Assembly: GCA_039197765.1 (NCBI GenBank)
Contig: JBCCTX010000108.1
Span: forward strand, 1 to 21,658
Direction: 5' to 3'
Length of the DNA: 21,658 nucleotides
DNA from: JBCCTX01 sp039197765
Lineage (GTDB): Bacteria; Bacteroidota; Bacteroidia; J057
Below are positions 7,493 through 15,696 of the stretch, piece after piece (position 1 is the first letter of the stretch; every line of letters starts with the position of its first letter). The translations under genes and the position numbers were made by a program. The notes below the pieces were generated by a model. That model was not told the origin of the DNA, ran no database searches, and worked only from the letters and a program-made list of their open reading frames with translations.

Positions 7493-8362
7493 ATGCATAC
7501 AATTTTAGTACCCATAGATTTTTCCGAGGCGGCTTATTCAGCCTTCCAGTATGGGGTTCACTTGGCGAATTTGGTTTATGCAAGACTCAAACTCATCCAT
7601 GTGACGCCTGTGCCAGTAACGGAATCCTATGGTATTGCCCCCAGTCCCACTACTACCTACGAAGAGACTCTAGCGGAGAAGACGAGGTTAATGGATGAGT
7701 GGGAAAGAAAAATTCCTATTCAATTGAGACGTAACATTGAAATACTACCACAAGTCGTATTTGGTAATGTGGAAGAGGAATTGATCAAGCACATGAAATC
7801 CTCTCCGCCTTCCTTATTGGTCATGGGAACAAAAAAGCGGAGTATGTTGAGTAACTTTTTATTTGGAGGAATCATCCGGGAATTACTACCGGATCTGACC
7901 TGTCCCTTATTGATTGTGCCCTGTGGTACAAAGTATAAAACCATAAACCACATTTCATTTGGAACCAACTTTCAAGACCAAGACCATCTGGTAGTGGAAC
8001 GCCTAATGGATTTTCCGTTTCTTACGGAGGCTACCATTCATTGCGTTCACGTTGGGAATGGAGGTTCTGCTGCAAAGGAGGATTTCTCTAATGGACTCGA
8101 AAAATTGAAAGAAAAGTTCAACAGGGATGTGATGTTTCACACCCTTGCCGTGGAAGAGCCTAATAAAAAAATGGTGGTCCAGGAACTGCTTTCCTTTTCT
8201 CAGGAGCACAAAATACAAATGATGGCTTTACTGGCACATTCCAGAGGTTTTTGGGGAAAATTATTCCAGGACAGCGTTGTCAATAAGATGCAACAAGATG
8301 CTTCTATACCGTTGTTGGTCTTCAATGTAGAGCAGAAGGAACGTTTTGCCTCTTTTCCATAA
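7493..8362 (+). CDS. Two-domain universal stress protein (UspA family)
   Basis: A 289-residue cytoplasmic protein of two tandem Usp folds (about 1-145 and 150-285). The start MHTILVPIDFSEAA is the canonical Usp beginning, so I prefer the ATG at 7493 to the in-frame ATG at 7466. Domain 1 ends with MGTKKRS-x9-GGIIREL and CPLLIVP, a degenerate form of the G-x2-G-x9-G-S/T ATP loop in which the second Gly is Lys. Domain 2 has HSRGFWGKLFQDSVVNKM and SIPLLVF. It is divergent from ccoI, shares the candidate Crp/Fnr site, and lies 67 bases before the FixL-like kinase. Usp genes are often under oxygen control through Fnr/FixK regulators, which fits. Its biochemical role is unknown. Confidence 0.92.
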   Translation: MHTILVPIDFSEAAYSAFQYGVHLANLVYARLKLIHVTPVPVTESYGIAPSPTTTYEETLAEKTRLMDEWERKIPIQLRRNIEILPQVVFGNVEEELIKHMKSSPPSLLVMGTKKRSMLSNFLFGGIIRELLPDLTCPLLIVPCGTKYKTINHISFGTNFQDQDHLVVERLMDFPFLTEATIHCVHVGNGGSAAKEDFSNGLEKLKEKFNRDVMFHTLAVEEPNKKMVVQELLSFSQEHKIQMMALLAHSRGFWGKLFQDSVVNKMQQDASIPLLVFNVEQKERFASFP

Positions 8363-8404
8363 GAGGGGGATTATACCCTTTTACAGTTTTTAACTTTTTA
8401 TATT

Positions 8405-8428
8405 AGCAGTAATAAATTCAATACTGCT
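8405..8428. promoter_or_regulatory. Inverted repeat abutting the start codon of the FixL-like kinase
   Basis: AGCAGTA-N10-TACTGCT, perfect 7-base arms, ending one base before the ATG at 8430. In mRNA this could form a hairpin covering the ribosome loading region; in DNA it could be an operator. No direct evidence for either. Confidence 0.35.
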
Positions 8429-8429
8429 G

Positions 8430-9662
8430 ATGCCACTCTCTTTTTCAAAAAGATCCATGTATAACTCTGCTTCAAGTGAAGATTTGTTACTTCGTCTGGA
8501 CGCTATCATAGAGACAGCACTTGATGGAATAATAACAATAGATCCCGGGGGTATCATTGAGTCCATAAATACAGCGGGTGCAAAGTTGTTTGAGTATGCT
8601 GCAGAGGAACTCATAGGGGAAAATATTAATATCCTTATGCCTGAGCCCGATCACTCTGCGCATGACTCCTACCTGAATAACTATTTAGAAACAGGGAAAG
8701 CAAAAATAATTGGAATTGGTAGGGAAGTGAAAGGAAAGAAAAAGGATGGGACAATTTTTCCACTCCGGTTGGCGGTAAGTGAAGTGCAGCTTTCTGGGGA
8801 GTATAAAATTTTTACGGGAATTCTTCATGATCTGACTGCGGAAAAGGTCGCAGAAGAAAAAATGAAAAAATACTCGGAGGAATTGGAACGGGAAGTTCAA
8901 AGACGGACGCAGGAACTTGCAGATGCAAATTTACAATTGGAGGAGTCTCTTAAGAAAGAAATGCACCTAAATGAACTTAAGTCTCGTTTCGTTTCACTGG
9001 CTTCTCATGAATTTAGGACTCCCTTATCTACCATTATGTCTTCTGCTACACTGGTTGACAGATATGAAGAGGCTAACTATCTGGAGAAACGCAAGAAGCA
9101 TACAGCTCGAATTAAAGCTTCTGTAAGGGATTTGACGGGTATTTTGAATGATTTTCTATCCTTAGAGAAGCTAGAGCGGGGTAAGGTTGTTCCGAAGCCT
9201 AGCTCCTTTATCTTGGTGGAAGTACTTGTGGAAATTATCGAAGAGATGCAGGATGTAGCGAAAAAAGGCCAAAAGCTAAGGTTTCAAAATGAATGTGCGG
9301 ATAGGGGTACCTTACATGATAAAAGCTTGTTCAAAAACATTCTCAACAACCTGATATCTAATGCGATAAAATATTCCCCTGAGGACACGCAAATTCATAT
9401 ATTCTGTAGAGGGGCAGAGGCGGGATTCTCCATCTGGGTTAAGGACGAAGGGATGGGAATTCCCCAGGAGGAACAAGCCCATTTATTCGAGCGGTTCTTT
9501 CGGGCTCATAACGTAGAAAATATTAAGGGTACAGGCCTAGGCTTGAGCATTGTCAAAGAATATGTAGACCTGATGGGAGGCAGAATTTCTTTTCAAAGTA
9601 AAGAAAATCAAGGGACAACCTTTCACTTGGAACTCCCTTGGAAGGCCATAAAGAAAGAATGA
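8430..9662 (+). CDS. FixL-like haem-PAS histidine kinase (predicted oxygen sensor)
   Basis: A 410-residue soluble sensor kinase with no membrane helices. A PAS domain (about 20-138) is followed by a coiled coil (about 138-182), HisKA with phospho-acceptor H193 (SHEFRTP), and HATPase_c with N box NNLISNAIKYS (306-316), G1 box DEGMGIP and G2 box GTGLGLS. The PAS domain matches the FixL type closely. H78 in HDSY corresponds to the proximal haem ligand (His200 in Bradyrhizobium FixL) and R98 in IIGIGRE to the O2-contacting Arg220. The spacing of 20 residues is identical. The downstream segment KKDGTIFPLRLAVSE and FTGILHDLT are also FixL-like. Its partner is very likely the REC-Crp protein that starts 3 bases after its stop. 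Haem binding is inferred from motif, not shown. Confidence 0.9.
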   Translation: MPLSFSKRSMYNSASSEDLLLRLDAIIETALDGIITIDPGGIIESINTAGAKLFEYAAEELIGENINILMPEPDHSAHDSYLNNYLETGKAKIIGIGREVKGKKKDGTIFPLRLAVSEVQLSGEYKIFTGILHDLTAEKVAEEKMKKYSEELEREVQRRTQELADANLQLEESLKKEMHLNELKSRFVSLASHEFRTPLSTIMSSATLVDRYEEANYLEKRKKHTARIKASVRDLTGILNDFLSLEKLERGKVVPKPSSFILVEVLVEIIEEMQDVAKKGQKLRFQNECADRGTLHDKSLFKNILNNLISNAIKYSPEDTQIHIFCRGAEAGFSIWVKDEGMGIPQEEQAHLFERFFRAHNVENIKGTGLGLSIVKEYVDLMGGRISFQSKENQGTTFHLELPWKAIKKE

Positions 9663-9665
9663 ATC

Positions 9666-10730
9666 ATGGAAATGAAAAAGATCTTACTTGTCGAAGACAA
9701 TCTGGAAGTGAGAGAAAACACTGCAGAGATTTTGGAGCTATCTGGCTATGAAGTACTGACAGCTGAAAATGGAAAAGTGGGCGTCCAACTAGCTCAGGCC
9801 AATGATCCTGATTTGATCATCTGTGATATCATGATGCCAGAATTGGATGGATATGGGGTCTTGCGCATTCTCAATAAAGATCCTAATACAGCGCAAATTC
9901 CATTTATCTTTTTGACTGCAAAAGCCGAGATGTCGGACATGCGAAAGGGAATGAATCTTGGTGCAGATGATTACCTGACCAAACCCTTTGACGAAGTGGA
10001 ACTGCTAGATGCAATTGAGTTGAGATTAGCAAAGTTTACCAAAAGTCAGGAACCTTTCTCTAAGGATGCGCAGGGCCTTTCGCACTTTATGGACCAGGCG
10101 CGGAGCCACAATTCTCTAGAACATCTTTCGGAAGACCGAGAGCTACGCCAATACAAGGCCAAAGACCTGATTTTTGAAGAAGAAGGACATCCACACTACC
10201 TTTATTTTATCATTTCAGGTAAGGTCCGAACCTTTAAGTCCAACCCCGATGCCAAGGATTTGATTCTCAATCTACATTCAGCTGGGGATTTCCTGGGCTA
10301 TGAAGCCCTACTGACCGAAGCCAACTATGGACATTCTGCCGCAGCTATGGACAAGACTGAAGTTGCATTAATTCCTAAGGCAGATTTCTTTGCCCTTTTG
10401 TACAACAACCGAGATATAGCCAATGCCTTTATTCGTATGCTGGCAGGAGATGTAAAGGAGAAAGAAAGCCAACTCCTCCATTTGGCCTATGATACCGTTC
10501 GCAAACGGGTCGCTGATGCGCTCCTATCGTTCAAGAATGAATTTCATGATACAGGTGAACTTACCTTCTCTATGCGAATTCCACGAGAAAATCTGGCTGC
10601 GATGGTGGGAACCTCCAAAGAATGTGTCATTCGAGTACTTTCCGATTTCAAAGCAGATAATATTGTCTCTACCTATCTCAGCGATATCACAATCTTGGAT
10701 GAGGATAAGCTGAAGGCTGTACGTTGGTAG
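9666..10730 (+). CDS. Response regulator with REC and Crp/Fnr output domains (FixJ-FixK-like fusion)
   Basis: A 354-residue two-domain transcription factor. The REC domain (about 3-125) has the acidic pair E10/D11, phospho-acceptor D54 (ICDIMMPELDG), T84 and K106 (TKPFD). A linker leads to a cyclic-nucleotide-binding-like beta barrel (about 155-245) and a C-terminal Crp-type winged HTH (about 270-350). The recognition helix TSKECVIRVL (316-325) keeps the Glu (E319) and Arg (R323) that in Crp and Fnr contact the TGA half-site. There is no N-terminal cysteine cluster, so this is not an iron-sulphur Fnr; the signal should come through phosphorylation by the adjacent kinase. The start may be M1 at 9666 or M3 at 9672. 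The likely targets are the TGAC-N4-GTCA sites near ccoI, usp and ccoS (inference). Confidence 0.92.
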   Translation: MEMKKILLVEDNLEVRENTAEILELSGYEVLTAENGKVGVQLAQANDPDLIICDIMMPELDGYGVLRILNKDPNTAQIPFIFLTAKAEMSDMRKGMNLGADDYLTKPFDEVELLDAIELRLAKFTKSQEPFSKDAQGLSHFMDQARSHNSLEHLSEDRELRQYKAKDLIFEEEGHPHYLYFIISGKVRTFKSNPDAKDLILNLHSAGDFLGYEALLTEANYGHSAAAMDKTEVALIPKADFFALLYNNRDIANAFIRMLAGDVKEKESQLLHLAYDTVRKRVADALLSFKNEFHDTGELTFSMRIPRENLAAMVGTSKECVIRVLSDFKADNIVSTYLSDITILDEDKLKAVRW

Positions 10731-10792
10731 ATTTACTCCTGGTTTCCAGGGTTTAGGGATTATAGGTCCTTTTAATTATTGTAGTAGGAAAC

Positions 10793-11911
10793 TTATTTGA
10801 CGATCTGGAATAGATCATTGGCTAGTTCAGCGAGCTTTCCAGATGTTTCAGGAGCACTTTGGTTCGTGAGGATGGTAATACCAATATCGAGTTGGGGATA
10901 AATCAATAGCCAATTTTGGGCACCAAAGGCACCCCCATGATGGTAGAGATAGGTTCCACCACTTTTACTTTCGCCAATATTCCAAAAATAGCTTAGGCTG
11001 TTTGCTTTGTCTTGGTAAAGCAATCTATGAGATTCTTGGATAAAGGGTAGTTCTTCGTCGAGCTGAAGCGCTACATATTTGATTAAATCGGGTAAGGTGG
11101 TTTTGATTCCAGCTCCCGCTGCCCATAGTTTACTCTGGGAGTATGGCATCAATTGCCCAGTACCATCATAGCCGGGAGCTAAGTTGGCTTTTTCTCCCTC
11201 GGATAAAGAAATCTTGCTAGCAAGCATTTGGGCCTTTAGAAAAAGGTGTTCAGTCAGCAAACGTTCAAAAGATTGTTGGTATACCTGCTCTAAGATTAGA
11301 CCAATGATTTCTGCTCCCACATCTGAGTAACTGTATGAAGAACCAGGCTTTTGTTCTAGGGTAAGGGTTTCCAAGTCTTTTAAAAATCCTGCTTTACTAT
11401 ATGCTTTTTCAATAGTAGCAATCTTAAAAGGTAATTGACTATCTGGATGGTCATATAGCTGCTGAATCTCCGTTGGTAGGATGAAAGGTAATCCGCTTGT
11501 ATGGGTTATAAGGTGTTGGATTTGAATAGGCTCTTTTCCATAGGTCAGGCTATTTAGCTCTTTGGGTAAATACGTGCGAATGTCATCTACTAAAGTTAGT
11601 TTCCCATCTAGGACAGCCTGTGCCAGTAGGCAGCCCGTGAAGGTTTTAGTCACCGAAGCGATCTCATATAAGGTATTATCAGTTGGAGGATGTCCCTTCT
11701 CCGTGTCAAGTGCGCCATAGTGGCTTTTGTAGACCTTACCTCCCTTGTATATCCCGATAGACAAGGCAGGAAATCCTTGGTTGGATATGGCTTTTTGGGC
11801 TAGTTTATCTATTTTCCCTGGAATATGGTCTTGTCCTAAAAGGGATAAAAAATAAAGAAGAAAGGCCAAGAGAAGAGTAGGTTTTGCAGTTGTATACATG
11901 GGGGTTAGCAT
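10793..11911 (-). CDS. Secreted serine hydrolase, class C beta-lactamase / S12 peptidase fold
   Basis: About 372 residues with an N-terminal signal peptide (LLLAFLLYFLSLLGQ), so exported. The numbering here counts from the upstream GTG at 11926. Active-site motifs: S91-V-T-K94 (SxxK nucleophile and base), Y200-S-D202 (YxN-type, Asp in place of Asn) and HHGG at 329-332 (equivalent of KTG). The family covers AmpC beta-lactamases, DD-peptidases and esterases; substrate cannot be assigned. I prefer the ATG at 11911, with GAAAG about 10 bases upstream, though the ATG at 11899 gives an even cleaner signal peptide. It faces the end of the REC-Crp gene (convergent, 62-base gap) and lies downstream of a second enzyme of the same fold. 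Confidence 0.88.
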   Translation of the reverse strand: MLTPMYTTAKPTLLLAFLLYFLSLLGQDHIPGKIDKLAQKAISNQGFPALSIGIYKGGKVYKSHYGALDTEKGHPPTDNTLYEIASVTKTFTGCLLAQAVLDGKLTLVDDIRTYLPKELNSLTYGKEPIQIQHLITHTSGLPFILPTEIQQLYDHPDSQLPFKIATIEKAYSKAGFLKDLETLTLEQKPGSSYSYSDVGAEIIGLILEQVYQQSFERLLTEHLFLKAQMLASKISLSEGEKANLAPGYDGTGQLMPYSQSKLWAAGAGIKTTLPDLIKYVALQLDEELPFIQESHRLLYQDKANSLSYFWNIGESKSGGTYLYHHGGAFGAQNWLLIYPQLDIGITILTNQSAPETSGKLAELANDLFQIVK

Positions 11912-12034
11912 TAGGTTATCTTTCACCCGGATAAGACTGCAAGTCCGCTGAAAAGTTGCCTAGCTTCTAAGCTAATTCCTTTGATAGCAAAGAAAGCATC
12001 CCCTATTCATATATATCGACGCGTATTCAGCACT

Positions 12035-13609
12035 TCAATTCCCTGAAGAAAAAGAAACGTCCAATTGCTGTACTTTGGGGTCTTTTTCAGGAGTGAGGGT
12101 AAAGAAGACCCTTGCCGACCCTTTTTCTCCCTTCATATGGAAAACCCCTCTTAATTGATTTTCTGGGCTTAGCTCCCCCAATTCTTGAATTGTCCCCGTT
12201 TGTTCTAGAACTTTTCCAATCTCTACGAGGCGTACTTTTCTGGAAAAATCGAGAAAGAAATTCTCGGCAAACAAACTAGCCTCCAAACTGGAATCGCCCT
12301 GTTGAATCCATTGGGCTACCTGTGCTTTTCGTTTATTCAATATTTCAGAAGTGGGGAGCTGCCTGGGGGTAATATCCAGGCTGTCAAATACCAGCTTCAA
12401 AATTTCTACATAGGGCCAAGGACTGGTATACGTACGGTTGCCAAAGGCCATCAATCCTATCCCTAAGTCGGGATAAAATACATAGCTACTTCCAAAACCA
12501 GGAAGTGCTCCGCCGTGCCCCACTCTTCGTATGCCCTTACAACTTTCCAAAATTCTCAAGCCAAATCCATACCCTGAAAGGGCGGGACAGGACGCTCCGT
12601 TCCAGTCTTGGGCTTGCGCAATCAATTGGGAATATTGGGGGGTATGCATTTCCCGCAGGGAGCTTCGCTTGACCGGACCTGTATCTGACTCACTTCTAGG
12701 AGGCCATGCTGAAAGGTGAAAGCTTACGTATTTACTAAAGTCTTCAATAGAAGTGATCAAGCCTCCCATTGCCCCGTAAGCGCCATCATGTAGCATTGGC
12801 TCTCGTTTCCACTGCTCATCTTCCCAACGATAGCCCAGGGCCAATAATTCTTCAGAAATATTCTCATACTCCCAGTAGGTTTGGTTCATTCCTAGGGGTT
12901 GTAGGATTTCCTCTTTGATGTAAGTCTGAAAAGGTCTGTTAGAAACTTCCGAAATAATCTTTCCCAAGAGGGCATACCCCGTATTGCTGTATTCAAATGT
13001 ATGAGAGATTGGGTTAGCAACAGATACCCCAGACTGCATGAGATCCACTAACATTTGGTCGGATTCATCTAATTGACGATCACCCCAAGGATTATCTTCG
13101 GGAAATCCTGCAGTCATAGTCAATAGATTCTCTACGTCTATTAGAGGAGAATCAGAAGTAGGATATTCGATCATTTTTACCTCTGGGATAAATTTTTGGA
13201 CGGGATCTTCTAGAGATAATTTCCCTTCATCTCGGAGTTTCAAGATGGCCATGGCAGTAAAGCTCTTTGTCATGGAGGCAATCCGAAATTGTGAACGGGT
13301 GCCTACGGGGAGGTCTTTTTCCAGGTTAATGGTTCCCGTAGATCCTTTAAGAACCAATTCATCTCCCACCACGATTCCATAGGCAATACCTGGAATATGC
13401 CTCACTTCGGCATGTTCTTGGAATAGCTTTTCTAGTTTGGGGGCTAAGGACTCTATCTGAGAGCTTCTGTCGTCCTCCTGAAACTTATGTGGAAGGTATG
13501 AAGCCGAGACGAATTGAGGCTTTGCTACGGTAGGGTTTTCTGTAGTAATTTCTGTTTTACAGGCTATGAGAAGTATAGCACTCACTATAAATGTGTAGTA
13601 TTTTTTCAT
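12035..13609 (-). CDS. Serine hydrolase lipoprotein, beta-lactamase fold with C-terminal extension
   Basis: A 524-residue protein whose start at the ATG at 13609 gives a lipoprotein signal, MKKYYTFIVSAILLIAC, with lipobox LIAC and lipidated Cys17. An upstream in-frame GTG at 13684 would bury this signal. The catalytic fold spans about 60-430: S112-M-T-K115, Y207-S-N209, and H365-G-G. The last 100 residues form an extra domain of the kind often fused to this family, with no catalytic motif visible. It is probably anchored in the periplasm-facing inner membrane or outer membrane. Substrate unknown. It is followed by another beta-lactamase-fold gene 123 bases downstream, so the pair may be co-transcribed. 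Confidence 0.88.
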   Translation of the reverse strand: MKKYYTFIVSAILLIACKTEITTENPTVAKPQFVSASYLPHKFQEDDRSSQIESLAPKLEKLFQEHAEVRHIPGIAYGIVVGDELVLKGSTGTINLEKDLPVGTRSQFRIASMTKSFTAMAILKLRDEGKLSLEDPVQKFIPEVKMIEYPTSDSPLIDVENLLTMTAGFPEDNPWGDRQLDESDQMLVDLMQSGVSVANPISHTFEYSNTGYALLGKIISEVSNRPFQTYIKEEILQPLGMNQTYWEYENISEELLALGYRWEDEQWKREPMLHDGAYGAMGGLITSIEDFSKYVSFHLSAWPPRSESDTGPVKRSSLREMHTPQYSQLIAQAQDWNGASCPALSGYGFGLRILESCKGIRRVGHGGALPGFGSSYVFYPDLGIGLMAFGNRTYTSPWPYVEILKLVFDSLDITPRQLPTSEILNKRKAQVAQWIQQGDSSLEASLFAENFFLDFSRKVRLVEIGKVLEQTGTIQELGELSPENQLRGVFHMKGEKGSARVFFTLTPEKDPKVQQLDVSFSSGN

Positions 13610-13746
13610 AGAAGTTGGGTGTTTTGAGGAAAGGATGGAAAAAGGAAAGAATAAGTTGCTTAGGTATGCACTTTTTTCTCCCACTGAAAGATAGGAATAA
13701 AGAAGGTGAGTTTTTTCTGAATATTTGGGATAGGTAAAAACTACCG

Positions 13747-14901
13747 CTAATGAGCGATCATTCCTATGGATTCTTTCAAGTTTTTCGAGAGAGTAAAATG
13801 GAAGGTAGTCCCATGCCCCTCATTTTCTGTAAACCAAATTTTTCCACCGTGTAATTCAATAATCCTCCGGCAAATAGACAAGCCAATTCCATTGCCAGGA
13901 AACTCATCTCGATTATTCAACCGTTTGAAGGGCTTAAAGATGAGATGCCCATAGGTATTTTCAATGCCTATCCCGTTATCGGAGACCTTGAAGTGCCAGT
14001 TATCTGCTTGATTTTCGAAGTCGATGTGTATGGCTGGGGCCTGAGACTTGTTGAATTTAATCCCATTGGTGAGAAGGTTTGCAAACAACATTTTAATCTT
14101 GGCAGGCTGGCAGGTTATGGGTTCTGACGGAAGCCGCTGGTCAATATGGGCATTTTTACTTTTTAGAAAAACATCCAATTCATGTACGATTTCCTTGAAC
14201 AATCCATCAAAGCTAATCTGCTCATAAGGTTCTTCTTCCTTTTCCACTTCAGAGTAAGAAAGGATCTGGCCAATAAGGGTAGACATTCTCTGAGTCTCCT
14301 CAATCATGTATTTTATATACTGCTTTCCCGTATCATCCAGATTGACCGAATATTTTCTTTCGATTAATGAAGCAAAGCCCTCAATCATGCGGATGGGCTC
14401 TTGTAGGTCGTGAGAAGTAGCATAGGCGAATTGCTCTAAATCTGCATTGATAATCTCTAATTTTGAATTCAACTCATGTAATTGTTTATTTCCACTGATC
14501 AATTCCAGTTCCATGAGTTTTCTTTCTGTTATGTCCTCATAGGTGCCCAGGATGCCAATGACCTCCTTCTGAGAATTAAACAAGGGTACCTTACTGGTCC
14601 GTAGCCATCGGGTGGACCCATCACTAATGGTTTGGGGTTCTTCAAAATTGATCTGAGCCTCACCTGATTCCATTACTGCTTTATCAATTTTTCTAAAGAA
14701 ATCCGATTGCTCCTTGCTCCAAGGAAGATCATAGTCGCTTTTGCCAATAATTTCATGGGGAGAATCTAGGCCTGCAGATTTTGCAAAATTCTCATTACAG
14801 CCTAAGTAGATGCATTGGGTATCTTTCCAGAAGACAAAAGAAGGAATATGGTTCAAAACCAATTGAAGTAATTTCTCCTTTTCTAATAATTCTGTACCCA
14901 T
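13747..14901 (-). CDS. Soluble PAS-domain histidine kinase, orphan
   Basis: A 384-residue cytoplasmic kinase from the ATG at 14901 (an upstream TTG at 14907 adds two residues; numbering here uses that TTG). The N-terminal PAS domain (about 12-130) ends with the PAC motif GILGTYEDITERK. A short coiled coil follows, then HisKA with H166 in ATSHDLQEPIRMI, the phytochrome-like subtype. The HATPase_c domain has N box FANLLTNGIKF, DNGIGI and GNGIGLS. There are no membrane helices and no FixL-type haem ligands. No response regulator lies beside it on this strand, so its partner and signal are unknown. It is not in obvious operon with the hydrolases, being separated by 137 bases. Confidence 0.9.
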   Translation of the reverse strand: MGTELLEKEKLLQLVLNHIPSFVFWKDTQCIYLGCNENFAKSAGLDSPHEIIGKSDYDLPWSKEQSDFFRKIDKAVMESGEAQINFEEPQTISDGSTRWLRTSKVPLFNSQKEVIGILGTYEDITERKLMELELISGNKQLHELNSKLEIINADLEQFAYATSHDLQEPIRMIEGFASLIERKYSVNLDDTGKQYIKYMIEETQRMSTLIGQILSYSEVEKEEEPYEQISFDGLFKEIVHELDVFLKSKNAHIDQRLPSEPITCQPAKIKMLFANLLTNGIKFNKSQAPAIHIDFENQADNWHFKVSDNGIGIENTYGHLIFKPFKRLNNRDEFPGNGIGLSICRRIIELHGGKIWFTENEGHGTTFHFTLSKNLKESIGMIAH

Positions 14902-15284
14902 ATTCAAATTATTTTCCTTGTGGATTACATACGTGGAATGGGCCTATGTGTTTCAACGGTTCAGCAGCGGCTAAATTGCATAGGGAATGGAAATTTATTC
15001 CTAAAATAAACCAATTTAAAGGTATTTCCCTATTTGAGATGTGTATCATCTACATGCGTATAAATGAGCCTATTAACCCTGGACTATTTAAAGAGGAGCA
15101 TCCTAATACATTAGTTGCTTTGTCCCCTATGAATATAGCATGTTTCGCTTTGCGAATTAATGAACTTGAATTGGTTGCAAACATGGAATAGTGCCCTAAG
15201 AATATGGGAAGTTTCGGATAATTTTAAGGAAAGAAATGAGTAGTTCTTATTTGAGTTGAAGTGATAGAGAACATTCTTTCGGGT

Positions 15285-15307
15285 ATTTTGTATGCAATAT
15301 ACAAAAT
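15285..15307. repeat. 23-base palindrome in intergenic DNA
   Basis: ATTTTGTAT-GCAAT-ATACAAAAT: perfect 9-base arms with a 5-base centre. It could be a protein-binding site or a hairpin; it has no GC-rich stem or adjacent T-run to call it a terminator. It lies about 385 bases upstream of the kinase start and 495 upstream of the hydrolase start. Confidence 0.6.
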
Positions 15308-15392
15308 TCGTAAAATAAGTACTTAAGCAAAATGATTGTGGCAATAGACCAGAAAATACATTTTCACCCTAAAGGGTTTAATATTCGTGGGT

Positions 15393-15547
15393 TTTTACCA
15401 CAGAGTTTTGGGAGGATTTGGACCCCTATTATCCCCTAGAAGGGGATGGGGAGGTACAGAGAGATTTTTTCTTAGCTCATTTTGCCTTTAATCCTAAAAT
15501 ACCCTCTTTTTTCTCTTTTAATTACTCCTTGATCCTCTGTGGTAAAA
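15393..15547. mobile_element. Small non-coding element bounded by 13-base inverted repeats (MITE/REP-like)
   Basis: The left end TTTTACCACAGAG (15393-15405) is exactly complementary to the right end CTCTGTGGTAAAA (15535-15547), giving an element of 155 bases. Inside is a perfect hairpin ATCCCCT-AGA-AGGGGAT (15431-15447) and a second ACAGAG near 15457. The ACCACAGAG core is, from memory, a motif that recurs in dispersed intergenic repeats of several bacteria. No coding capacity, and no clear target-site duplication next to the arms. It may be a transposase-dependent mini-element or a folded intergenic repeat. Confidence 0.5.
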
Positions 15548-15682
15548 CTAAAATGTCTTGAGAAACTTCGGTTTCATTAAATTCAAAGTAAAAATACAAG
15601 ATCGGTTATACTCTAGTACTTAAATCTATAGATATTGTATGGAAAATATATATTGAGATTGTACAAAAATTATAGCTGTAAA

Positions 15683-15696
15683 TTTACCCTGGTAAA
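15683..15696. promoter_or_regulatory. Operator-like palindrome upstream of the alpha/beta hydrolase
   Basis: TTTACC-CT-GGTAAA, perfect 6-base arms with a 2-base centre, ending 104 bases before the hydrolase ATG. Size and symmetry suit a dimeric regulator. The regulator is not identifiable. Confidence 0.35.

Noticed and set aside
10738..10750. CCTGG-TTT-CCAGG hairpin after the REC-Crp gene as a terminator
   Set aside because: Only a 5-base stem, and it is followed by GTTTAGGG rather than a T-run.
11961..11974. TAGCTT-CT-AAGCTA palindrome between the two serine hydrolases
   Set aside because: Short, AT-rich and not near a clear promoter; likely chance.
14781..15191. 136-residue open frame on the plus strand
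   Set aside because: It starts antisense inside the PAS kinase, has no recognisable motif and runs through non-coding-looking sequence.
15111..15344. 77-residue open frame on the minus strand
   Set aside because: Low-complexity, Asn/Ser-rich composition, overlaps the opposite frame and contains the 23-base palindrome.
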